64,000 bases of DNA, taken from positions 248,001 to 312,000 of the forward strand of contig JAJIZI010000023.1 of assembly GCA_021018995.1 (NCBI GenBank), in the 5' to 3' direction. This document shows, piece by piece, positions 1-12,599 of the stretch. This DNA comes from Chloranthus sessilifolius (Eukaryota > Streptophyta > Magnoliopsida > Chloranthales > Chloranthaceae). The position numbers and the translations under genes were made by a program. The notes beneath the pieces were generated by a model, which worked only from the letters and a program-made list of their open reading frames with translations, had not been told where the DNA came from and ran no database searches. The stretch's first letter is position 1; every line of letters starts with the position of its first letter.

Positions 1-137
1 GTTCTTAAATGAGCAGTTTGCTTGAGTTTGCAAACTCTCTACATTTTGTATGTTTAAATTCTTGAGAACTCAATCAGATTCTCCGTGTTTAAATTCGTTG
101 AAGACTTATAATTTCTGCTGTCTTTTAGGCATCTGAA

Positions 138-1140
138 ATGGGTGAAAATACAAAATAAAGATTTGCATTCAATTTCTTCATTCCATGGATTGAGTAAGGA
201 AGACCCTTACAAACACATTGATGAATTTCGGCTTTATGCACAACATTTAACATATTTGGGAAGGTCCGAGGCAACCAAGCTTAGGCTCTTTCCTTTTTCA
301 TTAAAGGACAAAGCTAGAGCATGGTTATCTATGTTAACACCAAACACATCACATCATGGAATGATTTGCAATGTCAATTTTGTCAAAATATTTCCCAATG
401 ACTAAAACCAGCCAATGAGACAAAGCATCATCTCTTTCTCCCAAAACTCAAACTGAAACTTTCCATGAAGCATGGGAAAGGTTTAAAGAATCTGAGCAAT
501 GCCCTCACCATCAAATTCCTAAATGGTACTGGTTCAAAGCTTCTATCAAGGAACTGATCAAGGGCAAGAACATGGTGGATGCCTCTTGTGGAGGTACCTA
601 CTTGCGAAAAGTTGAAGAGGTTTGGGACCTCTTTGAGGTGATTGGAGAAAATTCAACCCCCAAGGGACACCGAGAATCCACTAGGATGAATAATCCCCAA
701 TTCACAAGAGGAAAGTTTATGAAGTCAATGAGCTGGAAAGGAAAGTGGATAATTTGACCACAAAATTTGATAGATGATGGACTCATTTAAAGCTCCAAAT
801 GGGTCAAGAGTAGAGGCATATACGATATGCGGTCCCCACTCATTCCATTGATCAATGTCCTTCGCATCACAATTTCGAACTCATGATGGAACAAGCTCAT
901 GCGTAGTTCGATCTTATGAGATGATGCAATGAATGACTACCATGGAGATCTCATCCTAATCTCGGTGGAATCGGAAATTACCATTGCAATGACGGCAGAA
1001 AAATCAATTACCTTTCAAACCTTTCCCATATCTGAAATTTTTATAATAAATCAAATTTTCAGACCTAACCAACAACAAGCCATGCGATGCACCAGCCCTC
1101 TTCCTAGATCACGACCTTTGAAGAGCGGTCTTTGAGTTCA
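138..1140 (+). pseudogene. gag remnant of Athila unit 1
   Basis: The capsid-like retrotransposon gag domain is recognisable from FHGLSKEDPYKHIDEF near its start, followed by LRLFPFSLKDKARAW, the signature of plant Ty3 gag. The start was placed at the ATG that matches the gag start of units 2 and 3. In the family, gag forms the cytoplasmic virus-like particle. The copy is broken, with several interruptions. No clear CCHC knuckle is visible. Confidence 0.75.
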
Positions 1141-1789
1141 CTAAAATCTTGAACTTGCTGAATCGTGAACCTTCACAATGAGCATTAAAAAATTGAAGAA
1201 ACTCGGCCAACTCTCAAATTCATTGGCTAAGAGAGAAGAGGGTAACTACCCACCAACCCGTGAACAATCCTAAGGGATCATGGTTGGAGAATCTCAAATG
1301 GCCATGAGGAAATCAAATGGACTACTTTGAGAAGTGGAAGAATAATAAACAACACAAAGGTAGTGAAGAGGAAAGATGAAGAACAAGTGCAGAACAACAA
1401 ATGGATAGCAATATGGTTGTTGATTTACATCGTAAAATTCAAAAAATGAAAAATGTAAAAATAACAAAATTGTTGAAAAGATGAGGAGGAGAAATTTGTT
1501 CCTCACCTCCATTTCCCCATGCAATGAAGTCGCTCCTTTTGACAAAGGAAACACAAAAATTGAGGAAATGATGGAGACATTCAAGCAAGTTAAAATTAAT
1601 CTACCGCTTGATGCAATCAAACAGTCCCTCGCTATGCAAAATTTCTCAAAGAGGTGTACCCACAAAAGGCAATCTAGGATACATTTATCCAAGAAGGCCT
1701 TTGTGGAGAAAATCAACCAAGTGCTATCAAATGCAACACCACCTAAGATGCAAGACCTCGAATCCCACAATCCTCGTGCATCATTGGGG

Positions 1790-4700
1790 AGCACACCATT
1801 GAGAAAGCCTTGCTAGATCTGGGTGCTAGTGTCAACCTCGCTTCCCTATTCGCCTATGAGAAGCTAGGTTTGGGAGAATTGAAACCCACTCAAGTGGTGT
1901 TACTGCCTAATCGACAGATCCGAAAGGAAACCTATGGGGTTGATTGAAGATGTTTTGGTAGGAGTAGACAAGTTTTTCTACCTCCGACTTTTTGGTGTTG
2001 GATATGGAACCAACCAAAAGTACCACCGCCATCCCTGTCATATTCGGGAAGACCATTCCTGCTACAGCCTAATGCATGCATTCAATGCAGTGTCCGGCAT
2101 CATGGAGGTGTCTTTGGAAATATGAAAGTTAAATTGAATATGTATAATGTCATACTCAACCTCAATTCTCCGCCGAGGAATGTTTCCATGTTGACATCAT
2201 TGATGAGTCGGTGGAGGAGTCTTTACAAACATTTCGCAAGGTAAAGACTCCACCACAGTAATTTAAAATGATTGGGGATCCACCGAGAAAGAAGGAAAAG
2301 GAGATCAAATTCAACGGAGTCCGCTGTGCAAGGCACTCACCAACAAATCATCAAGTTCTCTCTTGGAGACCGCCCTCTCCTCTTCCACAAGTTACCAAGG
2401 TACCTTTTTGCCCTCTTTTCTCAAATTTCAATTAATTGGAACTCAAACAGCTCCCCAAAAATCTGAAATATGTGTTTTTGGGAGATCATCAAACACTACT
2501 CGTGATTATTTCTTCCTCCCTTACAAAGGAGCAAGAAGAGGAGTCATTGGTAGTTCTAAAATAAGACAAGAAAGCAATTATCCGGACCATTGCCGATTTA
2601 GAGGAATAAACCCAGTGTATGCATGCATAAGATCCACTCGAAGAGGATGCCAAGCCTTCTAGAGAAATGCAAAGAAGGTTGAATCCTCACATGCAAGAAG
2701 TGGTAATGAAGGAAGTTGTCAAGTGCTAGATGTCAGGGGTCATTTACCCCATTTCAGATTCGCTTGGTAGCACCCACACGTGGTGCCTAAGAAATCATCA
2801 GTAGCAAATTGAACTGTAAACTTATGTCCACCAGACAAACAACTGGATGGAGGGTCCATAGACTACGTAAAATTAAATACCATGACAAGGAAAGACCATT
2901 TCCTCCCTTCATTGACTAAATCCTTGATAAGCTTGCAGCAAAGCTTACTATCGCTTCCTTGATGGGTACTGGTTACAACCAGATCCTCAGGTACCCACAG
3001 TGACCAAGAAAAGACCACCTTCACCGCCTTTGGCACTTTTGCCTATAGGAGGATGCCCTTTGGTCTTTGCAATGCCCTGCTACTTTTCAAAGATGCATGT
3101 ATGCCATCCTTTCCGACATGATTGATCAATTCATGGAGATCTTCATGGATGACTTTTCAATTTATGGAGACAAATTTTTCCAATGCTTACACCACCTCAA
3201 GTTGGTGTTGCAAAGATGTGAAGAAACCAATTTGGTTCTAAGTCGAAAGAGTCATTTTATGGTCACCAAGGCATTGTCCTAGGACATGTGGTCTCCCATA
3301 AAGGCATAGAGGTGGACCAAGCAAAATTGATCTAATTGCACATTTGCCTCCTCCCGTATTAAGCAAATCAAGTTTCTTAGGGCATGCGTGATTTTATAGG
3401 AGGTTCATCAAAGATTTCAAGAAAATTTCCAAGCCACTCTGTCATTTACTGTGTCAAGATGTTCCTTTTGTGTTTACTAATGAATGCATGATTTTGAGGT
3501 CCTTAAGAAATGTCTGATTTCAGCTCCCATCTTGCGCCCCTCGAATATTCAATGCCCTTTGAGCTGATGTGTGATGTATCAGACTATGCCCTAGGAGCTG
3601 TCCTAGGCGTAGAAAGGATAAGCTTCCCCATGTCATAGCTTATGCCACAGATCCATGATAGATGCCCAGCTCAACTACACAACAACCGAGAAAGAGTCAG
3701 GCCATTGTGTTTGCATTGGAAAATTCGTGCCTTATGTTTTAGGTTCACAAATTGTGGTGTTTATCGACCACTCGCCTAAAGTACCTTCGTAAGAAGGATA
3801 CCAAGCCCAGATTAATGTGTGGATCCTCCTATTACAGGAGTTTGATCTAGATTAAGGATAAGAAAGGAGGAGAATGTGGTGGTCGATCACTTATCCAATT
3901 CTCAATCCGAGGATGATAGCTTACCCATTAATGAATCATTTCCGATGAGCAACTTTTGCCATCAATACCCATTCCTTGGTTTGCAAACATAGTCAACTTC
4001 TTGGCTATTGGACAGATTCCTCAACATTGGAATCGAATGGATAAAGATCTTTTCTTCTCACAAGTTAAACATTTCATTTGGGAAGATCCTTATCTATTCA
4101 AGAATTGTGCATCAAGTGATCGTAAGATGTGTCCACCATGAAGTCTCTCGCATATTGTCAATGTGTCATGAACAGTTCGTGGAGGCCATTTCAAAGGGCA
4201 ATAAACAAATGCAAAAAATTTCAAAGGTGGTTTCTATTGGCCCACAATCTTTAAAGATGCCTTCCAAAGATCAGAATCTTGCCGTAATCGCCAAAATCGG
4301 GCAAGATTTCCAAAAGAAACTCAATGCCTCGCAGCCAATCTCGTAGTTGAGTTGTTTGATGTTTGGGGCATAGATTTTATGGGCCCCTTTCCCCTTCTAA
4401 TGGAAACAATTTCATCTTGGTAGTCAGTGATTATGTCTCCAAGTGGATTGAGGCCATAGCTACCAAATCCAATGATCACAAAGTGGTTTTAAGATTCCTC
4501 AAAGACCACATTTTTCCAGATTTGGATTCCCAGAGCCATCATTAGTGATGGGGAAGCCACTTTTTGCTTTGACTCTCTATTAAAAAGTACTCATCACTCA
4601 CAGTAGTAGCCACTCCCTATCATCCACAAACCAGTGGGATGTGGAGATTTCAAATAGAGAGATCAAACACATTTTGGAAAAAATCAGAAGAAGGACAGAA

Positions 4701-5230
4701 AGGATCGGTCCTTTAAGCTTAATGATGCTTTGTGGCATACAGAATCGCCTACAAGACTCCTATAGGATGTCCCTTTTCAGATCGGGTTTATGGCAAGGCA
4801 TGCCATCTACCAAGAGAATTAGAATATAAGGCCTTGTGGCAATCAAAACTTTTAATATGGATCTAATCTTGGTAACCACGTGAAGCTTCAACTCACCGAA
4901 TCGGAAGAACCGAGGATGGATGCCTACACTAGCTCCAGATTGTACAAAGAAAAGGTTAAATCATTCCATGATAGGAGCCTCATGAGAAAAGAGTTCATAC
5001 CGGGTCCAAGGTATGGTTATTCAACTCTAAACTTAAATTCTTTCTCGGCAAATTGAGATCCAGATGGGAAGGGCCATACATCATCATCAAGGCCTCCCCC
5101 TCAGAGTCAGTGGATATTTCAGATCCCAAGGATGGAAGAATACTCAAGGTAAATGGTCGAGGCTCAAACCATGCATTGAAAACACCTGTGAGCCCTTTTG
5201 CCCACCTATCATCATGAATCTCCAAAACTG
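1790..5230 (+). pseudogene. pol remnant (PR-RT-RH-INT) of Athila unit 1
   Basis: Aspartic protease remains lie around 1790-2130 (LGASVN context). The segment leading into RT is at 2270-2640 and the RT palm motif FMDDFSIYG at about 3140-3175. RNase H-like sequence lies around 3570-3900. Integrase runs from about 3950, with [20 protein letters not shown] near 4430. The order PR-RT-RH-INT is that of Ty3/gypsy. It is heavily broken and cannot be read as one protein. In the family these enzymes copy the RNA and insert the cDNA. Confidence 0.75.
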
Positions 5231-8200
5231 ATGGTAGAAAAGTGTATAATATGTTTGTACAACATTGTTTTTGATTTCTCGCTTCTATTTCTTTTCTTGT
5301 TCGCATAGTGTAAATACACTTCAAAGTTCAAATCGAAAAGTTCAAAGTTCTATTGAACTGTTAAATTCGAATAGAAACGGGGAGAAGTCCTCGAAAAGAT
5401 CTTGAGCCAAATCCATTTCAATAGACATACTAAAGCTGAACTACACTTTCTCAAGATTTTTTTTACCTTTCGAAGACACTTTTGCTTTTCAAATAGAGAA
5501 AAGGACTCTTTGGAACTTTTGAACACTTAAGGGTGCTTTATGATTTCACTTGTTAGTATATTAGGTCATTTTGAAAGTCAAGGATGCAAACACTCTCCCA
5601 AGCAAAACCCCTTTTCAAAACCCTAGCTCACCCTCTTCTCTCACGAGCTCCACACGAATAACCACCATCTATTCTAATCTTCGCTTTTTCTTGTCAGAAT
5701 CAAAGGGTAGAGCCCATGCGATCTATTCAAAGCAAAGAAACCCAAAGAGGAAACCCTAGATCAAGGCACACCCAAGAAAGGAGCATCTGGACTAAAGTGG
5801 AGCAGATCCGCTTGAGTTTGCATCCCTTCTCCTTTGCACTCATTTTCTATTTTTAATTCTTGAGAACCAAAGATTCTGCAGTTTAATGTTATAATTTCTG
5901 CCTTTTAGGCATCGATTTTTTATTTTTTTTACAAAACCAAATACAAAATAAAAGAAAATGAAAACACAAATAGAAAATCTCGAGTTGTTTCTCATTATTT
6001 TCAGAAGATAAATAAGGGCTCTTGTTGAGCAGGGCTGATCCAAAACAAGTAAAAATAAAAAATAAAAAAATTATAAAACAAAAAAAATATAGACATATAT
6101 AGATATCTTCCTGATAATGTTTTTCTCCATTTGCATCCACTTTTCCCATCGGACTCTTGAGATCATTTTTCTTTTTAGGAATCATGTAGGATAATGAGTA
6201 GTGGATCATAGGCTGTTTTGAATATTCAATGGACCCAGATTTTATTTTCCTTGAGATTTCTTCATCATAAATGGGTCTCAAATGTGTGTGAACTCCTTTT
6301 AATATGTGCTCCCATGCTTCAATTTTTTTTATTATTCATACACATCATCAACAAAGGGGCCAATCTTCTGAACCTTGCTTTTCACTGTATTCCTGCTAAT
6401 CATTTTTATAATCACTTAGATTCATAAGTATCTGCTTTTGGGTTTGTTACTTTGGGCTTAGGATATATCATTTGGCATTAGATTTTCGTTTTAGGAATTT
6501 TAGTTTCAAATTTGTTTTTAGATCATTTTTTTTCTTTCTTAGGTTAATGTGTCCTCGTTTTACTGATTTTCGTCATTTTTCTGTGAGTATAGTTAGTTTA
6601 TAACTTTGTTTTCTTATTTTGCATTCACAAATTCAGTTTTTGTATCAACACTTTTCTTTTCTTTTTAACTTTGTATTCGGTCCCTTACCTTGCTTTTCTG
6701 CTTTCTCTTTATTAGCATTAGTTTCCTTTCATTTGCATAGTAATCCTTCTATTTGTTAGATTTTATTTAGCAGTTCTAGCATTGTTTTGTTGATTTTTCT
6801 TGCATTTGTATATCATGTTTTCCATTTCCTTGCTCATATTTTCAGTTTTACATTTTTACTTTTCTGCATATAGTTTAGATTTTTACATTCTTAGTCTTTC
6901 TTTCTTCTTTTACCTGCGCCCTAGTCTCTCCTTGTCTAGAACATTGAGGACAATGTTCATCTTAGGTTTGGGGTATGGCAAACAGGTCCGCCATGGGATA
7001 ATTAACATAAGGCGCAGAATCACCTAAGTAATTAGGAAATGTATTAATTTACTTAAGAATCATGACAACTAGAAAATTTAAAATTCCTTTGCCAAATTTA
7101 GACATTCTAAACCTATATTCTACATTTCCATGATGATTACACCATAAAAAACATAATCGTACGTAGTAAGTCAAAAGGAAGAGAAAAGGTAAAGATATAC
7201 TTAAAAGCTCAAGGAAAAACCATAACCGGTGAGAATTGAGCCCATATATTTTCCATCTCGTTGAAGAGTGATCGAGGCAATTTTTTCGATTCAAAGGATT
7301 GGCCGAGGCATTAGATCCACTAGAAGTTAGGAAACTCCAAATTAAAACAAGTAACGACTCATGAAACCGAGGAAAAGATCAAGGCCTTCTTTGGACAAAT
7401 TTTGAACCTAATGTAACCAACCAAGAAAAATCTGCTGCTTGCACCCCATTTGAGTGTAGAATCCTACAATTCTTCATCAAAAATACTCAAAAGTACTTGC
7501 ACCGAACCTATGGAACTAATTCAGCCTTTCCTCACTCGAGAATTGTGGAGGGAAAGGAGAAAGAACTGAAGATGGACCATTTCTGGGCAACATCAAGAAA
7601 ATGAAGAGAAAATACCTCAAAAACAGGCAATATGGTGACTAAGAAAAGAAGAGACAAACAATGTAAAAAAGTTGCAAGCAAAAAAAAGGCAAAAAGGGGA
7701 ACTTTATGTTGAAAATTCAAGATCAAAGAAAGAACTGATCACCGTGAATGTGAGAATCTCAAAGAAGAAGAAAGAAGCTAAACTCAAAAGGTGGAGTCAT
7801 GAACCATCTCCTGCACTTCCCGAGTTCTCAAATTCAAACCTCTGCAAACGCCTTTCCTTGAAACTTCACTCCATAAGCCATACAAACAAACCTAGATTAA
7901 AAGCCCTTGTGATCCAAAGTTGAGTGAGTCATGTGGAGATAAGAAGTGACCTAATCTATGGTGAGGAGATGTCAATGATGCCATTGCCTAAGAATCATGC
8001 CTATGCTCATGCTTATAGATCCATTTGGGAGATGTAACCGCTTCTTGAGCTTGAGTGAAAATGAACCCTCAACAAAAACACTGATGAGAGTATACCTCGG
8101 TGAGTGTTTGGGTTGGAACTTGAGCACCTTAAGTATGACTTATAACCTAATTTTATCCATAAGATGAGCTTATCACCGGCACATTTGTATGATTTTCTAT

Positions 8201-8543
8201 GACTGCTCACGATTGGAAATATTGAAACATTCATGAGGTTTATAAATGTTTAAATTCTGTGCAAACAATAATCAAATTTTCTGCTTTCATCATTGATTCA
8301 AGAGTAACTAACTGCTCCTTGATTGCTCATTTGATAATATTGCACCGATGATTAATCGCTTCATGGAGAAGTTTGTGGGTACCTTCACTGAAAACCCTCA
8401 GAGACTTCTACCTCCTCTAGGGATCACCTAGGGTTGAAAAGGCTTGTTGCATATGCTAAATGCACTGTGCTTCCTACAAAAGTGGCTCTTTACTTTGTTT
8501 TTATGTTTCTTTGCTCGTGGACTAGCAAAGCTTAGGTTTGGGG
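5231..8543 (+). other. Long 3' internal region of Athila unit 1
   Basis: This is about 3.3 kb between integrase and the LTR with no env-like gene. It holds clusters of CGAAAAG and TCGAATAG motifs (5330-5480), an A/T-rich stretch (5920-6110) and a T-rich pyrimidine region (6430-6900). A polypurine-tract-like AGGTTTGGGG lies at 6964-6973. A Lys-rich, coding-looking stretch at about 7350-7830 recurs in all five units. The true polypurine tract (AGGTTTGGGG) abuts the LTR at 8544. Confidence 0.65.
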
Positions 8544-10378
8544 TGATAAGTAGTGAAAAATACCATTTTCACCCCTAAACATGAGCCTTGAAAGACCCTT
8601 GAGAGGACTAAATAAGTGCTTTAGTGTTCATATTGCCAACTAACCAAAACAGGTCCAAATCCGAAAACCATCCTAAAATGATCAAAAGCGACAACGCATG
8701 TCAAGCTCAAAGAGGGAGTGAAGAAATAGCCTCAAAGAATGGCTAAAAGGTCCTAAAAGAGCAAGAAAAGACCAAGAAGAAGAATGGAAGCTAAAGCTCA
8801 ATTCGAACGCTACTATTCGCAAAGGAAAAATCAAGTTAAAAGTCAATTCAAAGAAGAATGGGAGCCTAGAGTTCAATTAGAAGAACTTCTACTATTCAAA
8901 AGAACCTTGAACTTTGCGAAAAGAAGAAAACACTCCTCGAATAGAAGAATGACCTGCGAAAAGAAGAAAAGTTTAATTGAACGAATAAACCCCACGAAAA
9001 GAGCTTGAGAGCCAAATTACTTTATGAAAAGACCCTTAAACTCTGCTAAATGGCATTCTGGGATTCTGACCACTTTGAAGGGCATTTCAAGAACTCAGAC
9101 GCGCCTAATGTAATTAAAAGCCCAGAGACATTAGGAAGATTCCAAGCACAAACCAAAGGCATATTCAACCACGTGAAAACCCAAAGATGAAATCACTTGG
9201 CGTGAACTTCTAGAAGCTCAAACAGACTTTTGAATTCCATAACAGAATTGATGCTTCTAACGCTGATCATTTGAACCAGATCGAGCATTTTCATTGGCGA
9301 AACAGTCCGGATCCCGTGCTCAACGGCCATTGGGCAATCCAGATCGAGCACTTCGATTGGTCAACTCAAATTGTTGCAGGATAGAGGAAAGCTATAAATT
9401 GAGAAGACATTTGCCCAATTGGGGCATCCAGATTTTAGAGTTTTCATCTCTGTTTCTCATTCGGTCAGATAGCTTAACCCCAGTAATCCTTCTTGTAGTT
9501 TACCTTTGAGAGCCATTGTGAGTGATTTGTACTTCCAAGTTCGGATTCAAGATCAGAATCTGAGGGCTCTTCGAGAAGCTCAGATCGTAAGTCCGAGGGC
9601 TCTCTAAGCCGTGCTCTGTAATTGTAACGCTGATTTTAAAAGGTTGTAATTTGTGTCTTCTCCATTGGAGTCATGTCAGGGTTCGAATGTTCACCTTAGT
9701 GCATTAGACTTCTTTAGATTCACTCATCCGCATCCAACTTCCCTTAATTCATTATCCTGTGTAATTAGCGTTGGTAACCTAATTCAGATTTAGGATGTTC
9801 ATGTTCAATTAACTAAAGAATAGGCCATACTATTGGATGATCTGTGACCATTTAAGTGGATGATCATAGCCATAAGTCTAAACCTATTCCTTAATTCGAT
9901 TTATTTCTCTTACATCTGGCCGGTAGCCGATGAAGATTGAATCGCTCTGAACTTGAACGATTCTCCATTAAAATTGAGGCTAAAGTACATGAAGCTATTA
10001 TTTCTGCATTTGTCTTATTTTAAACATCTCCCCAACTCGGATCTGGATCATGTAGTTAGTTCTTTTCTTTATTTGTTTATAGTTAAATGTGACACAATCC
10101 AACACTCTCTTTTATCTATTCTTTATTTTAGATAATTATAGAGCCAGATCTGGTAGCACAGATCTGGAGGTTTATCTCTCATTTTAGACAAACTTCTCTG
10201 TGGACGATCTTGAAATACTTACTTTTAAAAATTGCCACAATTGGCCCCGATCTTGCAGCCATTGTTAGCTAATGTCGATATCCCTTACATAAGTTAACAT
10301 CCATATAACCTAGCATTCTTTAATTCTTTAATTTTTGATTCATAATGCACATAATTATGCACACTTGGAGCCACACCA
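8544..10378 (+). repeat. Athila LTR A (subtype AB)
   Basis: This LTR is 1835 bp. It starts TGATAAGTAGTG after the purine tract and ends just before AG-TTTTTGGCGCC. The right boundary is set by comparison with LTR E, where flanking DNA replaces the internal region at the same point. A TATA-like TATAAATT lies at 9393-9400. U3 carries CGAAAAG-type motifs and ATTGG boxes. It is shared as the 3' LTR of unit 1 and the 5' LTR of unit 2. Long stretches match LTR B exactly (for example about 200 bases from 10028). Confidence 0.9.
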
Positions 10379-10384
10379 AGTTTT

Positions 10385-10402
10385 TGGCGCCGCTGCCGGG
10401 GA
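10385..10402 (+). other. Primer-binding site, tRNA-Asp type (unit 2)
   Basis: TGGCGCCGCTGCCGGGGA differs at one base from the complement of the plant tRNA-Asp(GTC) 3' end including CCA. It lies seven bases after the LTR end. In the family this primes minus-strand DNA synthesis. Confidence 0.85.
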
Positions 10403-10872
10403 AGTTTGTTCTAAAATAGATAAACCTATGTTTATTTTCATTTATTTTAATTTTTGCTTTAAACCTGCACTTTGCATTCCAAGTGCTTGATTAAATGTCT
10501 ACAGCAGTTTTGTATAGAAAACCTGCTTTTATCGCAGAATTTTATTTTTTTATTTTCCGAGTTTTTATTCTTTGCCTTCTAGTTATTTGAATAAATCCGC
10601 CACTCTTTTGTCTTTTGTCAAATTTGGGCAGAGTCCTGAGTTTTTCATTTATTTTCATTTATTTATCACCATTTATTAATTTTGTTGTTATTTTTATGCA
10701 ACAGCATGTACCGGTAAAAGGAAAGGAAAGTTCTTAAATAGACAGTTTGTTGCAGACTAAACTCTCTCTCGAGTTGTATGTTTGGCAGAGAACCTCAACT
10801 CGAGATTCTCCTGCTAAATTCGTGGTTGAAAGACTCCTAAGAAACCGACATACATCATGCATATCTCATTAA

Positions 10873-11990
10873 ATGGGTGAAGAACAGATTGTTAAGAGAC
10901 TACTTTGCCTCGGTGCTTATAATTCCCCATTTTGCATTCAATTTCCCACAAAGGGAGGGAAATTATGAAATTAAGTCCTCCACCATCCAAATGTTGCCTT
11001 CATTCCATGGATTGAGTAAGGAAGACCCTTACAAACACATTGATGAATTTCGGCTTTATGCACAACATTTAACATAGCCGGATGGTTCAGAGGCAACCAA
11101 GCTTAGGCTCTTTCCTTTTCATTAAAGGACAAAGCTAGAGCATGGTTATCTATGTTAGCACCAAACAAAGATCACATCATGGAATGATTTGCAATGTCAA
11201 TTTTTGTCAAAATATTTCCCAATGACTAAAACCAGCCAATCGAGACAAAGCATCATCTCTTTCTCCCAAAACTCAATCAAACTTTCCATGAAGCATGGGA
11301 AAGGTTTAAAGAATCTAAGGCAATGCCTCACCATCAAATTCCTAAATGGCACCGGTTCAAAGCTTCTATCAAGGAACCGATCAAGGGCAAGAACATGGTG
11401 GATGCCTCTTGTGGAGGTACCTACTTAGAAACATTGAAGAGGTTTGGGACCTCTTTGAGGTGATTGGAGAAAATTCAACCCAAAGCAGGAATCTCGCCAA
11501 GGGACACCGAGAATCCAGCTAGGATGAATAATCCCCAATTCACAAGAGGGAAAGTTTATGAAGTCAATGAGTCGAAAGGAAAGTGGATAATTTGACCACA
11601 AAATTTGATAGTGATGGACTCATTTAAAGCTCCAAATGGGTCAAGAGTAGAGGAGGCATGTCCGATATGCCGCCCCCACTCATTCCATTGATCAATGTCC
11701 TTCGCATCACAATTTCAACTCATGATGGAACATGTCAGCTTTTATGGATGATGCAATCGAATGACTACCCATGGAGATCTCATCCTAATCTGGAATCGAA
11801 ATTACAAAGAAGGCCCAAAAATCAATTACCTTTCAAACCCACCATATCAGAATTTTTATAATAAATCAAATTTTCAAACCTAACCAACAACAAGCCATGC
11901 AGACTCATGACACCGCCCTTCCTAGATCCCCCGACCTTTGAAGAGCGGTCTTGAGTTCACTTCAAAATCTTGAACTGTCTCGCATCGTGA
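10873..11990 (+). pseudogene. gag remnant of Athila unit 2
   Basis: An ATG in the leader opens a frame that, after an interruption, reaches LPSFHGLSKEDPYKHIDEFR (ending near 11050), the same gag domain as in units 1 and 3. The copy is broken several times. It would have encoded the particle protein. The start is taken from the conserved ATGGGTGA context shared by the three gag-bearing units. Confidence 0.75.
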
Positions 11991-12599
11991 ACCTTCACAG
12001 AGCATTAAAAAATTGAAGAAACTCGGGCCAACTCTCAAATTCATTGGCTAAGAGAGAAGAGGGTAAACTACCAACCCGTGAACAATCCTAAGGGAGCTTC
12101 ATGGTTGGAGAATCCTCAAATGGCCATGAGGAAATCAAAGTGTGACTACTTTGAGAAGTGGAAGAATAATAAACAACAGGGTAGTGAAGAGGAAAAGATG
12201 AAGAACAAGTGAACAACAAATTTGGATAGCAATATGGTATGATTTACATCGAAAATTCAAAAATGAAAAATGTAAAAATAACAAAATTGTTGAAAAGATG
12301 AGGAGGAGAAATTTGTTCCTCACCTCCCATTTCCCCATGCAATGAAGCGATTTCTCCTTTTGACAATGGAAACACAAAAATTGAGGAAATGATGGAGACA
12401 TTCAAGCAAGTTAAAATTAATCTACCGCTTGATGCAATCAAACAGTGTCCTCGCTTATGCAAAATTTCTCAAAGAGGTGTGCACTCCACAAAAGGCAATC
12501 TAGGATACATTTATCCAAGAAGGCCTTTGGAGAAAATCAACCAAGTGCTATCAAATGCAACACCACCTAAGATGCAAGACCCTCGGAATCCCCACAATC

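Larger units (their letters stand above)
1..8543 (+). mobile_element. Athila/Tat-like Ty3/gypsy unit 1, internal region (5' end outside window)
   Basis: This internal region starts inside the leader, about 350 bases after where the primer-binding site should be, and runs to the LTR at 8544. The parts, in order, are gag (about 138-1140), protease, reverse transcriptase, RNase H and integrase (about 1790-5230), then a 3.3 kb 3' region without recognisable env. Lineage clues are the gag motif FHGLSKEDPYKHIDEF, the protease-like GASVNL stretch and the RT motif FMDDFSIYG, all usual in plant Athila/Tat elements. It is a fossil with many breaks in every domain. It lacks the 1.2 kb insert seen in units 3-5. 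The first 170 bases are anomalous (see findings). Confidence 0.85.

Noticed and set aside
1294-1794. 166-codon open frame on the - strand
   Set aside because: It lies antisense to the gag-pol region of Athila unit 1, and similar antisense frames occur at the same place in units 2 and 3. It has no family features and is a shadow of the element's coding strand.
5231-8543. env-like gene in the Athila 3' region
   Set aside because: Some Athila elements carry one, but no signal peptide, transmembrane pattern or long frame was seen in any of the five units.
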